DNA of 64,000 bases from Nocardia anocheti (GTDB taxonomy: Bacteria; Actinomycetota; Actinomycetes; Mycobacteriales; Mycobacteriaceae), in assembly GCF_029675105.1 (NCBI RefSeq), contig NZ_JAQQFV010000007.1, forward strand, positions 248,001 to 312,000, read 5' to 3'. Made by a program: the position numbers and the translations under genes. The notes below the pieces were generated by a model, which was not told the origin of the DNA, made no database searches, and saw only the letters and a program-made list of their open reading frames with translations. Positions 24,470-34,068 of the stretch are shown one piece after another (position 1 is the first letter of the stretch; each line of letters begins with the position of its first letter).

Positions 24470-25261
24470 TCAATCGGTGGTCAGATCGCGCCGGGACAGT
24501 CGCACCGTGCCGAGCGCGAAGAACACCAGGGCGACGAGCGCGAAGAACAGCAGCGCGCCGTTGGGACTGCCGAAGGCGGGCTTGATCGTCGGGTACTGTC
24601 CGGCGCCCAGTTCGCCGTTCTTGAACGGCATCCACTGCTGCACCACATTGCCGATCTTCACCGGCAGCATGGCCGAGAACGCCTCGACGCCGAACTTCCA
24701 CAGCAGCACCGCGCCCACCACGACGCCGGGACGCGGGATCAGCCCGGCCAGGCCGATACCGAGCGCGCTGACGAAGAAGGCGAAGACCGGCAGCGCCCAC
24801 AGCAGCCGCACACCCGCCGCCGAGGTGAGCTCGACCCGACCCCACACATCGGAGAACACGACCGGGAAGACCGCGAGCAGCACGAGCACGGTCACCAGCG
24901 TGGTCACGGCGGTGATCAGGCCGAACACGATCAGCTTGGCGGTCGGCAGCAGCCAGCGCCGGGGTTGCGCGCCGTAGACCAGTTCCGCTGTCGCGTACTT
25001 GAATTCGTTGCTGAGCGAGGCGACGCCCGCCGACATGAGCACGATCGTCGAGAAGATCATCACCCAGTACCCGGCGTTGTTGGTGTCCATGCCGCCCGCG
25101 CCGTTGACCTTGTTCATCCGGGTGGCGATCGCCAGGCTCGCGTTCACCGCGACCGGCAGCAGCACCGCGATCGGCACGATGGCCAGCCACACCGGGCTGC
25201 GCCAGGACAGCTTGGCCCATTCGCTGCCGACCGTGCGGCCCAGATCCCTTGTCACACTCAC
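24470..25261 (-). CDS. ABC transporter permease (ABC-2 type)
   Basis: This 263-residue protein has about six membrane segments and the ABC-2-like layout: a cytoplasmic N-terminus, a loop with E-F-K-Y-A-T-A-E-L-V-Y-G that resembles the coupling region of SagG/YhfK-type permeases, and a final A-L-G-T-V-R-L-S-R-R-D tail. The GTG start overlaps the ATPase stop (GTGA) and has GGCGGA upstream. It forms a transporter with the ATPase and is the last gene of an operon that begins with a secreted protein under an iron box. Export rather than import is likely from the permease type (inference). Confidence 0.83.
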   Translation of the reverse strand: MSVTRDLGRTVGSEWAKLSWRSPVWLAIVPIAVLLPVAVNASLAIATRMNKVNGAGGMDTNNAGYWVMIFSTIVLMSAGVASLSNEFKYATAELVYGAQPRRWLLPTAKLIVFGLITAVTTLVTVLVLLAVFPVVFSDVWGRVELTSAAGVRLLWALPVFAFFVSALGIGLAGLIPRPGVVVGAVLLWKFGVEAFSAMLPVKIGNVVQQWMPFKNGELGAGQYPTIKPAFGSPNGALLFFALVALVFFALGTVRLSRRDLTTD

Positions 25262-26031
25262 TGTTCCGCCTCGTTCTCGGCCGGTCGGCCCGCCGCGCCG
25301 CGATACTCGACGCTGCCGCGGGTGACCGTCGTGTACGCCGATTCGAGCTTGCGTGGGCCCGCGCCCAGGGCCAGGGTGTCGTCGCGACTCGCGTCCGACA
25401 GCACCCGCCCGCGGCCCATGATCACGATCCGGTCGGCGGTGATCTCGACCTCGGTCAGATTGTGCGAGGCCACCAGCAGGGCACGCCCCTGCGCCGCCAG
25501 CCCGGTCAGCAGGTCGCGCAGCCACAGGATGCCGTCGACGTCGAGACCGTTGTCCGGTTCGTCGAGCACGAGCGTGCGCGGGTCGCCCAGCAGCGCGGTC
25601 GCGATGCCGAGCCGCTGCAGCATGCCCAGCGAGAACCGGCCCACCTGCCGTTTGGCGACCTCGGTCAGCCCCACCCGCGCGAGCACCTCGTCGACCTCGG
25701 TGACGGGGATACCGCCGAGGCGGGCCTGCCACGCGAGGTGCTGGCGCGCGGTGTGCTTGGGGTTGCGGGCGAAGGTGTCGAGGGTGAAGCGGACCTCGCG
25801 CATGGGCTCGGCGAGCTCCCGCAGCGCGCGCCCGTTGACGCGCACCGTCCCGGCGTCCGGTGCGGTCAGCCCGGCGATCATCCGCATGGTCGTGGACTTA
25901 CCGGCGCCGTTGGGCCCGAGCAGATACGTGATCGCTCCGCCCGGGGCCTCGAAACCGACATCGCTGACCACGGCCTTGTCGCCGTAGCGTTTGGACAGGC
26001 CGGACACGGTGATCATGGGCGCGTGCGTCAT
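25258..26031 (-). CDS. ABC transporter ATP-binding protein
   Basis: This 257-residue ATPase has Walker A G-P-N-G-A-G-K-S-T, a signature in the degenerate form F-S-L-G-M-L-Q-R-L-G-I-A, and Walker B T-L-V-L-D-E-P-D-N-G-L-D. The signature S-L-G-M and the D-N-G-L-D loop are typical of the drug/bacteriocin exporter subfamily (CcmA/NatA-like). It follows the secreted-protein gene by 9 bp and is coupled to the permease. The 40-residue C-terminal extension is not conserved in the family. Confidence 0.88.
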   Translation of the reverse strand: MTHAPMITVSGLSKRYGDKAVVSDVGFEAPGGAITYLLGPNGAGKSTTMRMIAGLTAPDAGTVRVNGRALRELAEPMREVRFTLDTFARNPKHTARQHLAWQARLGGIPVTEVDEVLARVGLTEVAKRQVGRFSLGMLQRLGIATALLGDPRTLVLDEPDNGLDVDGILWLRDLLTGLAAQGRALLVASHNLTEVEITADRIVIMGRGRVLSDASRDDTLALGAGPRKLESAYTTVTRGSVEYRGAAGRPAENEAEQ

Positions 26032-26040
26032 CGAGAAGGG

Positions 26041-26523
26041 TCAGTACCCGAAGTCGGGGTTACCGGTGCAGCCGCCCATGCCCTCGCAGGTGGCCTTCCA
26101 GTCGACCTTCCACAGGCCGTCCTCGCGGACGTAGGTGTAGGTGCCGCTCGAGGCCGGGAAGCCCGCCATCACGCCGGACATGCTCGCGGTCATGGTGTTG
26201 CCGGAGATGTTCTTGGAGGTCGCGCGCAGCTGGATGGACAGGAAGTCGTAGACCCCGCCCTGGGACAGGATGCCCTGCAGCGCCGGGCCGACGGTCGAGC
26301 CGTGGTAGCTGACCTCCTGCTTCGGGCCCATCGGCAGGTTCGGGTTCCACAGCGCGGCGAACTGCCCGGCGATGGCGTCGAGCGAGGGGTCCGCGTCGCG
26401 GAGGTAGAGGTCGGCGACCTGGGCGTCGCGCACCGAGCGGTCCGCGAGGGCGGGCGCGGCCAGTCCGGCCGTCAGCAGGGCGGTGAAACCCAGCGCGGCG
26501 AGCACCGCGGCGATCTTCTTCAT
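26041..26523 (-). CDS. secreted low-molecular-weight antigen (Mtb12-like)
   Basis: This 160-residue protein has a signal peptide cleaved near A-L-A-D (residue 28) and a strong Shine-Dalgarno (GAGGAAG) before its ATG. The mature region has a helix with L-D-A-I-A-G-Q-F-A-A-L-W-N, a beta-rich half ending in G-T-Y-T-Y-V-R-E-D-G-L-W-K-V-D-W-K, and a Cys pair (C-E-G-M-G-G-C) near the C-terminus. The layout resembles the Mtb12/CFP-2 antigen family of Mycobacteriales, of unclear function; I am only moderately sure of that match. It is first in an operon with an ABC exporter and has an IdeR box over its promoter, which would make it an iron-regulated secreted protein. Confidence 0.65.
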   Translation of the reverse strand: MKKIAAVLAALGFTALLTAGLAAPALADRSVRDAQVADLYLRDADPSLDAIAGQFAALWNPNLPMGPKQEVSYHGSTVGPALQGILSQGGVYDFLSIQLRATSKNISGNTMTASMSGVMAGFPASSGTYTYVREDGLWKVDWKATCEGMGGCTGNPDFGY

Positions 26524-26583
26524 GGCTCTTCCTCCGCGAAATTTCGGAACGGTCGCCACCGGGGACCTCCGGCGACGATCCGG

Positions 26584-26613
26584 ACGCTACATTTTCAGAA
26601 TAAGGATAGTCAA
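26584..26613 (-). promoter_or_regulatory. predicted promoter of the secreted-protein/ABC operon
   Basis: On the minus strand, TTGACT (26608-26613) and TAGCGT (26584-26589) are separated by 18 bp, a good sigma-A-type pair with the actinobacterial TANNNT -10. The iron box covers the -35. Confidence 0.55.
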
Positions 26614-26619
26614 ACCTAA
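26601..26619. promoter_or_regulatory. IdeR/DtxR iron box
   Basis: TAAGGATAGTCAAACCTAA, read on the other strand, matches 15 of 19 positions of the iron-box consensus TTAGGTTAGGCTAACCTAA. It lies 78 bp before the secreted-protein gene and overlaps its predicted -35, so iron-bound IdeR would repress the operon. It also lies 181 bp before moxR, whose control is less likely to be affected. Confidence 0.75.
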
Positions 26620-26799
26620 GTTGGACGCGTGGGTGGTTCGACCAGTGCGAACTCCCGCTGTCGCGCGGGCGGGCGGCGGCGGACATGCGTAGGGTGGCGG
26701 ACGAATTCGTGTCACTCCCGGCCGGTTGCGGCGCGCCGGGCTATTACCTGGAATAGTTGGGGCGGCACGCACAGGACCAAAGCGAAAGCGGGGATGTTG

Positions 26800-27956
<1,157 letters not shown>

Positions 27957-27960
<4 letters not shown>

Positions 27961-28940
27961 GTGCTCCGGAACCCGTTGTCCGCGTGCCCGTGTCGTCCCA
28001 CGCGCCGCCGTCGTTCCGGGCCGGTGAGCTGACCGACCCGAAGCTGGCCGCCGCGCTCAAGACCCTCGAGCTGACGGTGCGCCGCCGCCTGGACGGCGTG
28101 CTGCACGGCGACCACCAGGGCCTGATCCCCGGCCCCGGTTCGGAACCGGGAGAGGCCCGGCTCTACCAGCCGGGTGACGATGTGCGACAGATGGATTGGT
28201 CGGTCACCGCCCGCACCACCCATCCGCACGTGCGACAGATGATCGCCGACCGCGAGCTCGAGACCTGGCTCGTGGTCGACCTCTCGTCGAGCCTGGACTT
28301 CGGCACCGGCCGGGTGCAGAAGCGCGACCTGGCCATCGCGGCGGCCGCGGCCATCACCCACCTCACCTCCGGCGGCGGCAATCGCATCGGCGCCGTCGTG
28401 GCCACCGGTCAGGACCTGGTCCGCATCCCCGCGCGCAGCGGTCGTCTGCACGCGCAGACCATGCTGCGCGGCATCGCCACCACCCCGCACGCCCGTGACG
28501 GCGTGCGCGGTGATCTGAAGGCGGGCATCGAATCGCTGCGCCGCCCGCAGCGCAAACGTGGTCTGGCCGTGGTGATCAGCGACTTCCTCGGTGACGTCGA
28601 CTGGCAGCGGTCGCTGCGCGCCATCTCCGCGCGCCACGACCTGCTCGCCGTCGAGGTGCTCGACCCGCTCGACGTGGCCCTGCCCGACGGCGGCGACGTG
28701 GTGCTGCACGACCCGGAGTCCGGGCGCACCCGCGAATTCAGCGTCACCCCCACGCTGCGTGCCGATTTCGCGGCCGCGGCCAAGGCCCAGCGTGAGCAGG
28801 TGCAGCAGGCGCTGCGCAGTTGCGGCGCGCCGGTGCTCACCTTGCAGACCGATCGGGACTGGATCGCCGACGTGGTCCGGTTCGTGTCCACCCGGCGCCA
28901 CAGCCTCGGCGCCCCGAGCGGGCGGGTGCCTCGCCAGTGA
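27957..28940 (+). CDS. DUF58 domain protein (Rv1480-like)
   Basis: This 327-residue protein contains the DUF58 motif L-Y-Q-P-G-D-D-V-R-Q-M-D-W-S-V-T-A-R near residues 68-85 and a VWA-like half with L-V-V-D-L-S-S-S-L-D-F-G (a D-x-S-x-S metal site). It has no membrane helix. It overlaps moxR before it and the VWA gene after it, each by a GTGA, so the three are made together. In MoxR systems the DUF58 protein is a partner or adaptor of the ATPase. Confidence 0.9.
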
Positions 28941-29941
28941 GTATTTCGCATTTCACGGCCGTCGTCTGGCTGGGTTTCCTGCTCGTCGTCGCGCTGCTGG
29001 TCCTCGGCTATGTGCTGGTGCAGCGCGCCCGCCACAAGCGGATGCTGCAGTTCGGCAACATGACCGTGCTCGAGAAGGTCGCGCCGTCGCGGCCGAGCCC
29101 GATGCGCCACGCCCCGATCGCGCTGATCCTGGTCGGCCTCATCCTGCTCACCATCGCCGCCGCCGGACCGACGGCGGTGCAGAAGGTGCCGCGCAACCGC
29201 GCGACCGTGGTCCTGGTGATGGACGTGTCGCTGTCGATGGAGGCCACCGACGTGCCGCCCAACCGGCTGCAGGTCGCCCAGAAGGCCGGTAAGGAGTTCG
29301 TCGACGGACTCACCCCCGGCATCAACCTCGGCTTCGTGACCTTCGCGGGTACCGCCTCGGTGATGGTCTCGCCGACCACCAACCGCGAGGCCGTCAAGCA
29401 CTCCATCGACAACATCAAGCTGGCCGAGCGCACCGCCACCGGCGAAGGCATCCTCACCGCCCTGCAGTCCATCGACACCCTGGCCGCGGTCCTCGGCGGC
29501 GCCGAGACACCCCCGCCCGCGCGCGTGGTGCTCATGTCGGACGGCAAGCAGACCGTGCCCGACGACAAGGACACCGACAACCCGCGCCACGGCTTCACCG
29601 CCGCCCGGCTGGCCAAGAACAAGGGCATCCCGGTCTCGACCATCTCCTTCGGTACCGAGTGGGGCACCGTCGAGATCCCGGACTCCGACGGCAAGGGCTC
29701 GCAGCGGGTGAAGGTGCCGGTCGACAACGACTCGCTGCGTGAGATCGCCAAGCTCTCCGGCGGTGACTTCTACACCGCCTCCTCGCTGGCCGAACTCACC
29801 GCGGTCTACGACACCCTCGAAGAGCAGATCGGCTACGAGACCACCCGCGGCGACGCGAGCAGGCCCTGGCTGCTGGCGGGCATGCTGTTCGTCACCGCCG
29901 GTGTCGTGGTGAGTTTGCTCTATCGTCAACGCCTGCCCTAG
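28937..29941 (+). CDS. VWA-domain membrane protein (Rv1481-like)
   Basis: This 334-residue protein has two N-terminal membrane helices (about 8-28 and 60-78). A von Willebrand A domain follows with the metal-ion site D-V-S-L-S-M (Asp96, Ser98, Ser100) and a later L-M-S-D-G-K-Q-T. A third helix lies near the C-terminus. The GTG overlaps the DUF58 stop. It is the membrane partner of the MoxR complex, placing the chaperone activity at the inner membrane facing the outside. Confidence 0.92.
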   Translation: MSISHFTAVVWLGFLLVVALLVLGYVLVQRARHKRMLQFGNMTVLEKVAPSRPSPMRHAPIALILVGLILLTIAAAGPTAVQKVPRNRATVVLVMDVSLSMEATDVPPNRLQVAQKAGKEFVDGLTPGINLGFVTFAGTASVMVSPTTNREAVKHSIDNIKLAERTATGEGILTALQSIDTLAAVLGGAETPPPARVVLMSDGKQTVPDDKDTDNPRHGFTAARLAKNKGIPVSTISFGTEWGTVEIPDSDGKGSQRVKVPVDNDSLREIAKLSGGDFYTASSLAELTAVYDTLEEQIGYETTRGDASRPWLLAGMLFVTAGVVVSLLYRQRLP

Positions 29942-29950
29942 CACGCACCG

Positions 29951-29994
29951 CCCCGCGTTGTGAGTCCTCGCAGTGCCGCGACCCTGACGCGGGG
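29951..29994 (+). other. long-loop inverted repeat before fabG
   Basis: CCCCGCGT (29951-29958) and ACGCGGGG (29987-29994) are perfect 8-bp arms with a 28-base loop, between the VWA stop and the fabG start. It may end the moxR operon transcript; there is no T-run. Confidence 0.3.
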
Positions 29995-30025
29995 CCCACG
30001 AACTGGAACAGATAGGTTGGACCCT

Positions 30026-30745
30026 ATGTCGAACGTCACATCCCGGTCGGTCCTGGTCACCGGCGGTAATCGCGGTATCGGTCTCGCGGTGGCCCAGCGC
30101 CTGCTCGCCGACGGCCACAAGGTCGCCGTCACCCATCGCGGATCGGGAGTGCCCGAGGGCCTGTTCGGCGTGAAGTGCGATGTCACCGATTCCGCCGCGG
30201 TCGATCGGGCCTTCGCCGAGGTGGAAGCGCACCAGGGTCCGGTCGAGGTCGTGGTGGCCAACGCGGGCATCGTCGACAACACGCTGTTCATGCGCATGAG
30301 CGAGGACTCCTTCACCAAGGTCATCGACGCGAACCTGACCGGCGCGTGGCGAGTCGCCCAGCGCGCCAACCGCAACATGCTCAAGGGCCGCTGGGGCCGG
30401 GTCATCTTCCTCGGCTCGGTCGTCGGCCAGATCGGTGCGCCGGGGCAGGTCAACTACGCGGCCGCCAAGGCGGGTCTGGTCGGGATGGCGCGCGCCATCA
30501 CCCGTGAGGTCGGCAAGCGCAACATCACCGCGAATGTGGTGGCGCCCGGGCTGATCGACACCGACATGACCCGCGAGGACATGACCCCGGAGATGCGCAA
30601 GGCCGCGCTCGAGTTCATCCCCGCTGGTCGGATCGGCCAGGCCGAGGACGTCGCCGCCGCGATCAGCTTCCTCGCCTCCGACGACGCCTCCTACATCTCC
30701 GGCGCCGTCATCCCGGTCGACGGCGGCATGGGGATGGGCCACTGA
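30026..30745 (+). CDS. fabG: 3-oxoacyl-ACP reductase FabG/MabA
   Basis: This 239-residue SDR reduces 3-ketoacyl-ACP with NADPH in FAS-II, the system that lengthens mycolic acid chains. It has T-G-G-N-R-G-I-G near residue 12, the N-A-G strand, the catalytic Ser, Y-A-A-A-K, and the C-terminal S-Y-I-S-G-A-V-I-P-V-D-G-G-M-G-M-G-H. The last is nearly identical to mycobacterial MabA. The ATG start lies in an A/T-richer patch. It is followed by inhA after 74 bp, the conserved mabA-inhA pair. Confidence 0.95.
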   Translation: MSNVTSRSVLVTGGNRGIGLAVAQRLLADGHKVAVTHRGSGVPEGLFGVKCDVTDSAAVDRAFAEVEAHQGPVEVVVANAGIVDNTLFMRMSEDSFTKVIDANLTGAWRVAQRANRNMLKGRWGRVIFLGSVVGQIGAPGQVNYAAAKAGLVGMARAITREVGKRNITANVVAPGLIDTDMTREDMTPEMRKAALEFIPAGRIGQAEDVAAAISFLASDDASYISGAVIPVDGGMGMGH

Positions 30746-30819
30746 TCCGCTAACGGATCCCCCCGCGCCACCGACAAGGTGGCGGCAACCTCATCGATCT
30801 CAGGGAGAACCGAATACTC

Positions 30820-31656
30820 ATGGGCGGACTGCTCGAAGGCAAGACCATCCTGATCACCGGCATCATCACCGACTCGTCGATCGCGTTCAGCGCGGCCGCG
30901 GTCGCGCAGGAGCAGGGCGCGAAGGTGATCATCACCGGCATCCCGGAGCGGCTGCGGCTCATCGACCGCATCGCCAAGCGCCTGCCGCAGGAGGTGCCCC
31001 CGGCCATCCCGCTGGATGTCACCAACGAGGAGAACCTGGGCGCGCTGGCCGAGGCCGTGCGCGCGCTGGCACCCGAGGGCATCGACGGCGTGCTGCACTC
31101 GATCGCGTTCGCGCCCAAGACCCTGATGGGTCCGGACGCGGTGCCGTTCCTCGAGGGCCCCGGCCCCGATGTGGCCAAGTCCTTCGAGATCTCCGCGTGG
31201 AGCTACGCCTCGCTGGCCCGTGCCGTGCTGCCCGTGATGAACGAGGGCGGCTCCCTGGTCGGCATGGACTTCGATCCGCGCGTGGCGATGCCGTACTACA
31301 ACTGGATGGGCGTGTCCAAGGCCGCGCTCGAGTCGGTGAACCGGTACGTGGCCCGGGAAGTGGGTTACGCCAAGAAGATCCGCTCCAACCTGATCGCCGC
31401 GGGCCCGGTGAAGACCCTGGCGGCCAAGGCCATCGCCGGTACCGCCACCGACGACGCCAAGCAGCTGCGTCAGCTCGACGAGTACTGGGACGGCGCCTCG
31501 CCGATCGGCTGGGACGGCGCCGACGCGCGTGCCGTGGGCAAGTCGATCGTGGCGCTGCTCTCGGACTGGCTGCCCGCCACCACCGGCTCGATCATCTACG
31601 TCGACGGCGGCGCCAGCCACAACATGTGGTTCCCCGAGGGCTTCACCGCCAACTGA
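30820..31656 (+). CDS. inhA: NADH-dependent enoyl-ACP reductase InhA
   Basis: This 278-residue enzyme reduces trans-2-enoyl-ACP in FAS-II and is the target of activated isoniazid in M. tuberculosis. It starts M-G-G-L-L-E-G-K and keeps G-I-I-T-D-S-S-I-A-F of the NADH site, Ser94 (H-S-I), catalytic Tyr160 and Lys167 (equivalent to Tyr158 and Lys165), and the end motif G-S-I-I-Y-V-D-G-G. After Ser94 the sequence reads I-A-F-A-P where mycobacteria have I-G-F-M-P. Its stop overlaps the hemH start by one base (TGATG). Confidence 0.96.
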   Translation: MGGLLEGKTILITGIITDSSIAFSAAAVAQEQGAKVIITGIPERLRLIDRIAKRLPQEVPPAIPLDVTNEENLGALAEAVRALAPEGIDGVLHSIAFAPKTLMGPDAVPFLEGPGPDVAKSFEISAWSYASLARAVLPVMNEGGSLVGMDFDPRVAMPYYNWMGVSKAALESVNRYVAREVGYAKKIRSNLIAAGPVKTLAAKAIAGTATDDAKQLRQLDEYWDGASPIGWDGADARAVGKSIVALLSDWLPATTGSIIYVDGGASHNMWFPEGFTAN

Positions 31657-32705
31657 TGCCGGACGCGCTGCTGCTGCTGTCCTTCGGCGGCCCCGAGGGC
31701 CCCGGGGACGTGATCCCCTTTCTGGAGAACGTCACCCGGGGCCGCGGGATCCCGCGCGCGCGACTCGAGGAAGTCGCCCAGCACTACCTGCATTTCGGCG
31801 GCGTCTCGCCGATCAACGCGCTCAACCGCGAGATCATCGCCGCCGTCGAGGCCGACCTCGCCGACGCCGGTCTGGACCTGCCGGTGTATTTCGGCAACCG
31901 CAACTGGCATCCGATGGTCGAGGACACCGTCGCCCGGATGACCGCCGACGGCGTGCGGTCGGCGCTGGTCTTCCCCACCTCGGCGTGGGGCGGCTACTCC
32001 GGCTGCCGCCAGTACGACGAGGACATCACCCGGGCCAGGGCCGCCGTCGGCGCCGACGCCCCCGAACTGGTGAAACTGCGCCAGTACTTCGACCATCCGC
32101 TGCTGATCGAGTCCTTCGCCGACGCGATCACCGCCGCCCTGGCGCGCCTCCCGGCCGAGCGCCGGGACGGCGCCCGCCTGGTCTTCACCGCGCACTCCAT
32201 CCCGGTCTCCGCCGACCGCACCGCGGGCCCGCCCGCCGACGGCGGCCGCCTCTACAGCAGGCAGGTCGCCGAGGCCGCCCGATTGTGCGCCGCGGCAACG
32301 GGTTTCACCGACTACGACGTGGTGTGGCAGTCGCGTTCGGGCCCGCCGCAGGTGCCGTGGCTCGACCCCGACATCGTCGACCACCTCGACGTGCTGCACG
32401 GCAAGGGCATCGACGCCGTCGTGGTGTGCCCGGTCGGTTTCGTCTCCGATCACCTGGAGGTGATCTGGGACCTCGACAACGAGGCCGCCACCCGTGCCGC
32501 CGAGCTCGGTATGGCCTTCGCGCGCGCCGCCACCCCTGGCACCGACCCTCGGTTCTCCCGGATGATCGTCGAGCTGATCCAGGAGCGCGTCGAGGCCGGA
32601 CCGGTCCGCGAACTGGGCACCGTCCCCGGCTACGGCTGCACCGTCGACGGCGCGCTCTGCGCTCCCGGCTGCTGTGAGCTGCCCGCGCGGCCCGCTCGGG
32701 GCTGA
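31656..32705 (+). CDS. hemH: ferrochelatase
   Basis: This 349-residue enzyme inserts ferrous iron (coproporphyrin III in the actinobacterial pathway) in the last steps of heme synthesis. It shows L-L-S-F-G-G-P-E-G-P, V-T-R-G-R-G-I-P, the catalytic H-S-I-P segment and V-C-P-V-G-F-V-S-D-H-L-E-V. Near the C-terminus, cysteines in G-Y-G-C, A-L-C and A-P-G-C-C supply the [2Fe-2S] ligands known in actinobacterial ferrochelatases. It is translationally coupled to inhA, as in mycobacteria. Confidence 0.95.
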   Translation: MPDALLLLSFGGPEGPGDVIPFLENVTRGRGIPRARLEEVAQHYLHFGGVSPINALNREIIAAVEADLADAGLDLPVYFGNRNWHPMVEDTVARMTADGVRSALVFPTSAWGGYSGCRQYDEDITRARAAVGADAPELVKLRQYFDHPLLIESFADAITAALARLPAERRDGARLVFTAHSIPVSADRTAGPPADGGRLYSRQVAEAARLCAAATGFTDYDVVWQSRSGPPQVPWLDPDIVDHLDVLHGKGIDAVVVCPVGFVSDHLEVIWDLDNEAATRAAELGMAFARAATPGTDPRFSRMIVELIQERVEAGPVRELGTVPGYGCTVDGALCAPGCCELPARPARG

Positions 32706-32791
32706 ACACAACCGGATAAACATTCGTCGGGTGTTCCGCGCCCGAGGAGTAGGCTTTGTGGAGTTGTGCTCGACAGATCGGAGGACTTCCG

Positions 32792-33181
32792 ATGCGTCCG
32801 AAGGCGCCCCGATACGGCTTGGTGCTCGTGCTGGCCGCCGCGGCCCTGGGCCTGACCGGCTGCGGCAAGGAGTCCGGCTACGAGACCGAGCCGCCCCAGC
32901 CCACCGAACCCACCATCTCGCAGGCCTCGGTCGACGAACTCTGCGGCATCCTCGACGGTCAGAAGGGCACCTGGAAGGCGCTTGGTCCCGAGGTCGCCCG
33001 GGTGGCCTTCACGGGTGCCATGAAGCTGTGGACCGTGCAGGACACCGTCGCCAATGCCGCGCTGTCCTACGATCGCGATGTGGTCGACACCGTCACCGGC
33101 CGGACCTGCCCGGTCGTCCGGGTCGACACCCTGGCCGTGCTCGCGGTCCCGACCCTGCGCACCGCCCTCGGCGGATTCTGA
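32792..33181 (+). CDS. putative lipoprotein
   Basis: This 129-residue protein has a signal peptide ending in the lipobox L-T-G-C (Cys24) and a strong GGAGGA six bases before the ATG. The short mature domain has two more cysteines (E-L-C-G and R-T-C-P), likely one disulfide. I recognise no family. It sits after hemH and before a hairpin. Confidence 0.75.
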   Translation: MRPKAPRYGLVLVLAAAALGLTGCGKESGYETEPPQPTEPTISQASVDELCGILDGQKGTWKALGPEVARVAFTGAMKLWTVQDTVANAALSYDRDVVDTVTGRTCPVVRVDTLAVLAVPTLRTALGGF

Positions 33182-33188
33182 ACCGCGA

Positions 33189-33209
33189 CGCCCCGATTCG
33201 GGCGGGGCG
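33189..33209. terminator. hairpin between convergent genes
   Basis: CGCCCC (33189-33194) and GGGGCG (33204-33209) pair around nine bases, between the lipoprotein gene and the Rv1486c-like gene. Confidence 0.45.
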
Positions 33210-33210
33210 A

Positions 33211-34032
33211 TCAGCCCAGCGGCCCCGTCGCGGCGTGCACCGCCACCAGCCGCGCGTGCCGAATCGTGTTCCACAGCGGCCGCAGCAGCGATTCGTGCGA
33301 GTCGAGCGCGCTGGCCGAGGTGGGGGAGGAGGCCGGTTCGTGCTGGGCGACGGTGAGGATCGCCGCCACATGGTCGGCGGTGTCGAGAATGCGCTTGGCG
33401 CGCAACGGGATCGAGTCCGGATAGGCGTGCCGGGAGTAGGCGGCCAGCTGGGCTTCGATCTGTTCGCGCGGGTCGGCGTCACCGTTGCCGAGCGCGGTGG
33501 TGTGCAGGCGCGTGAGCGCGTCGGCGGCGTCACGCACCGATTCGCGCATGGTGTACTCGGCCTCGCCCAGCGACATGTCCTGCCCGGTGACGTGCGGAAT
33601 GTTCACGCTGTACACGGTCCACTGCAGGGTCTCGTCGTCGTCCCAGTGCGGGATCAGCCCGGTGCCGTCCTGGCCGGGAACGCCCAGCAGCAGGCCCTCC
33701 TCGGCGTCGATCGCGTCGGCGGCGAAGGCGGTGCCGACCGGCAGACCCCGCACGTCACCGGGGGCGGGCAGCACCAGGCGCAGGGTCGCGCCCTCGGGGG
33801 CCATGGCCTCGCGGATCACCTTGAGCAGTGGCATCGCGCCGGAACCGGCGCCCGCGGCGTGCGAGGTCCACGGCAGGTCGGTGCGCCCGCCGGTGACCGG
33901 GTCGCCCGCGGCGATGGTGTGCCGGGACGCCCAGGCGTGCAACGCTTCCAGCACGTCGTCGGGCGCGCTGGTCCCGGCCAGCCAGGAGCCGGCCCACAGC
34001 GTCAACGTGGCACTGGGAGAGCACATAATCAT
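33211..34032 (-). CDS. conserved hypothetical protein (Rv1486c-like)
   Basis: This 273-residue cytoplasmic protein has no motif I can tie to a function. It contains a Gly-rich stretch with P-A-P-G-D-V-R-G-L-P, W-D-D-D-E-T-L-Q-W near residue 128 and a mostly helical C-terminal half. Its place between hemH and NfeD on the opposite strand is that of Rv1486c in M. tuberculosis, a Mycobacteriales-conserved protein of unknown role. Two ATGs six bases apart (34032 and 34026) are equally possible starts. Confidence 0.7.
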   Translation of the reverse strand: MIMCSPSATLTLWAGSWLAGTSAPDDVLEALHAWASRHTIAAGDPVTGGRTDLPWTSHAAGAGSGAMPLLKVIREAMAPEGATLRLVLPAPGDVRGLPVGTAFAADAIDAEEGLLLGVPGQDGTGLIPHWDDDETLQWTVYSVNIPHVTGQDMSLGEAEYTMRESVRDAADALTRLHTTALGNGDADPREQIEAQLAAYSRHAYPDSIPLRAKRILDTADHVAAILTVAQHEPASSPTSASALDSHESLLRPLWNTIRHARLVAVHAATGPLG

Positions 34033-34068
34033 CGAGCATAAAGGTTCGCCGCGTGTGCTGCCCCGGGA

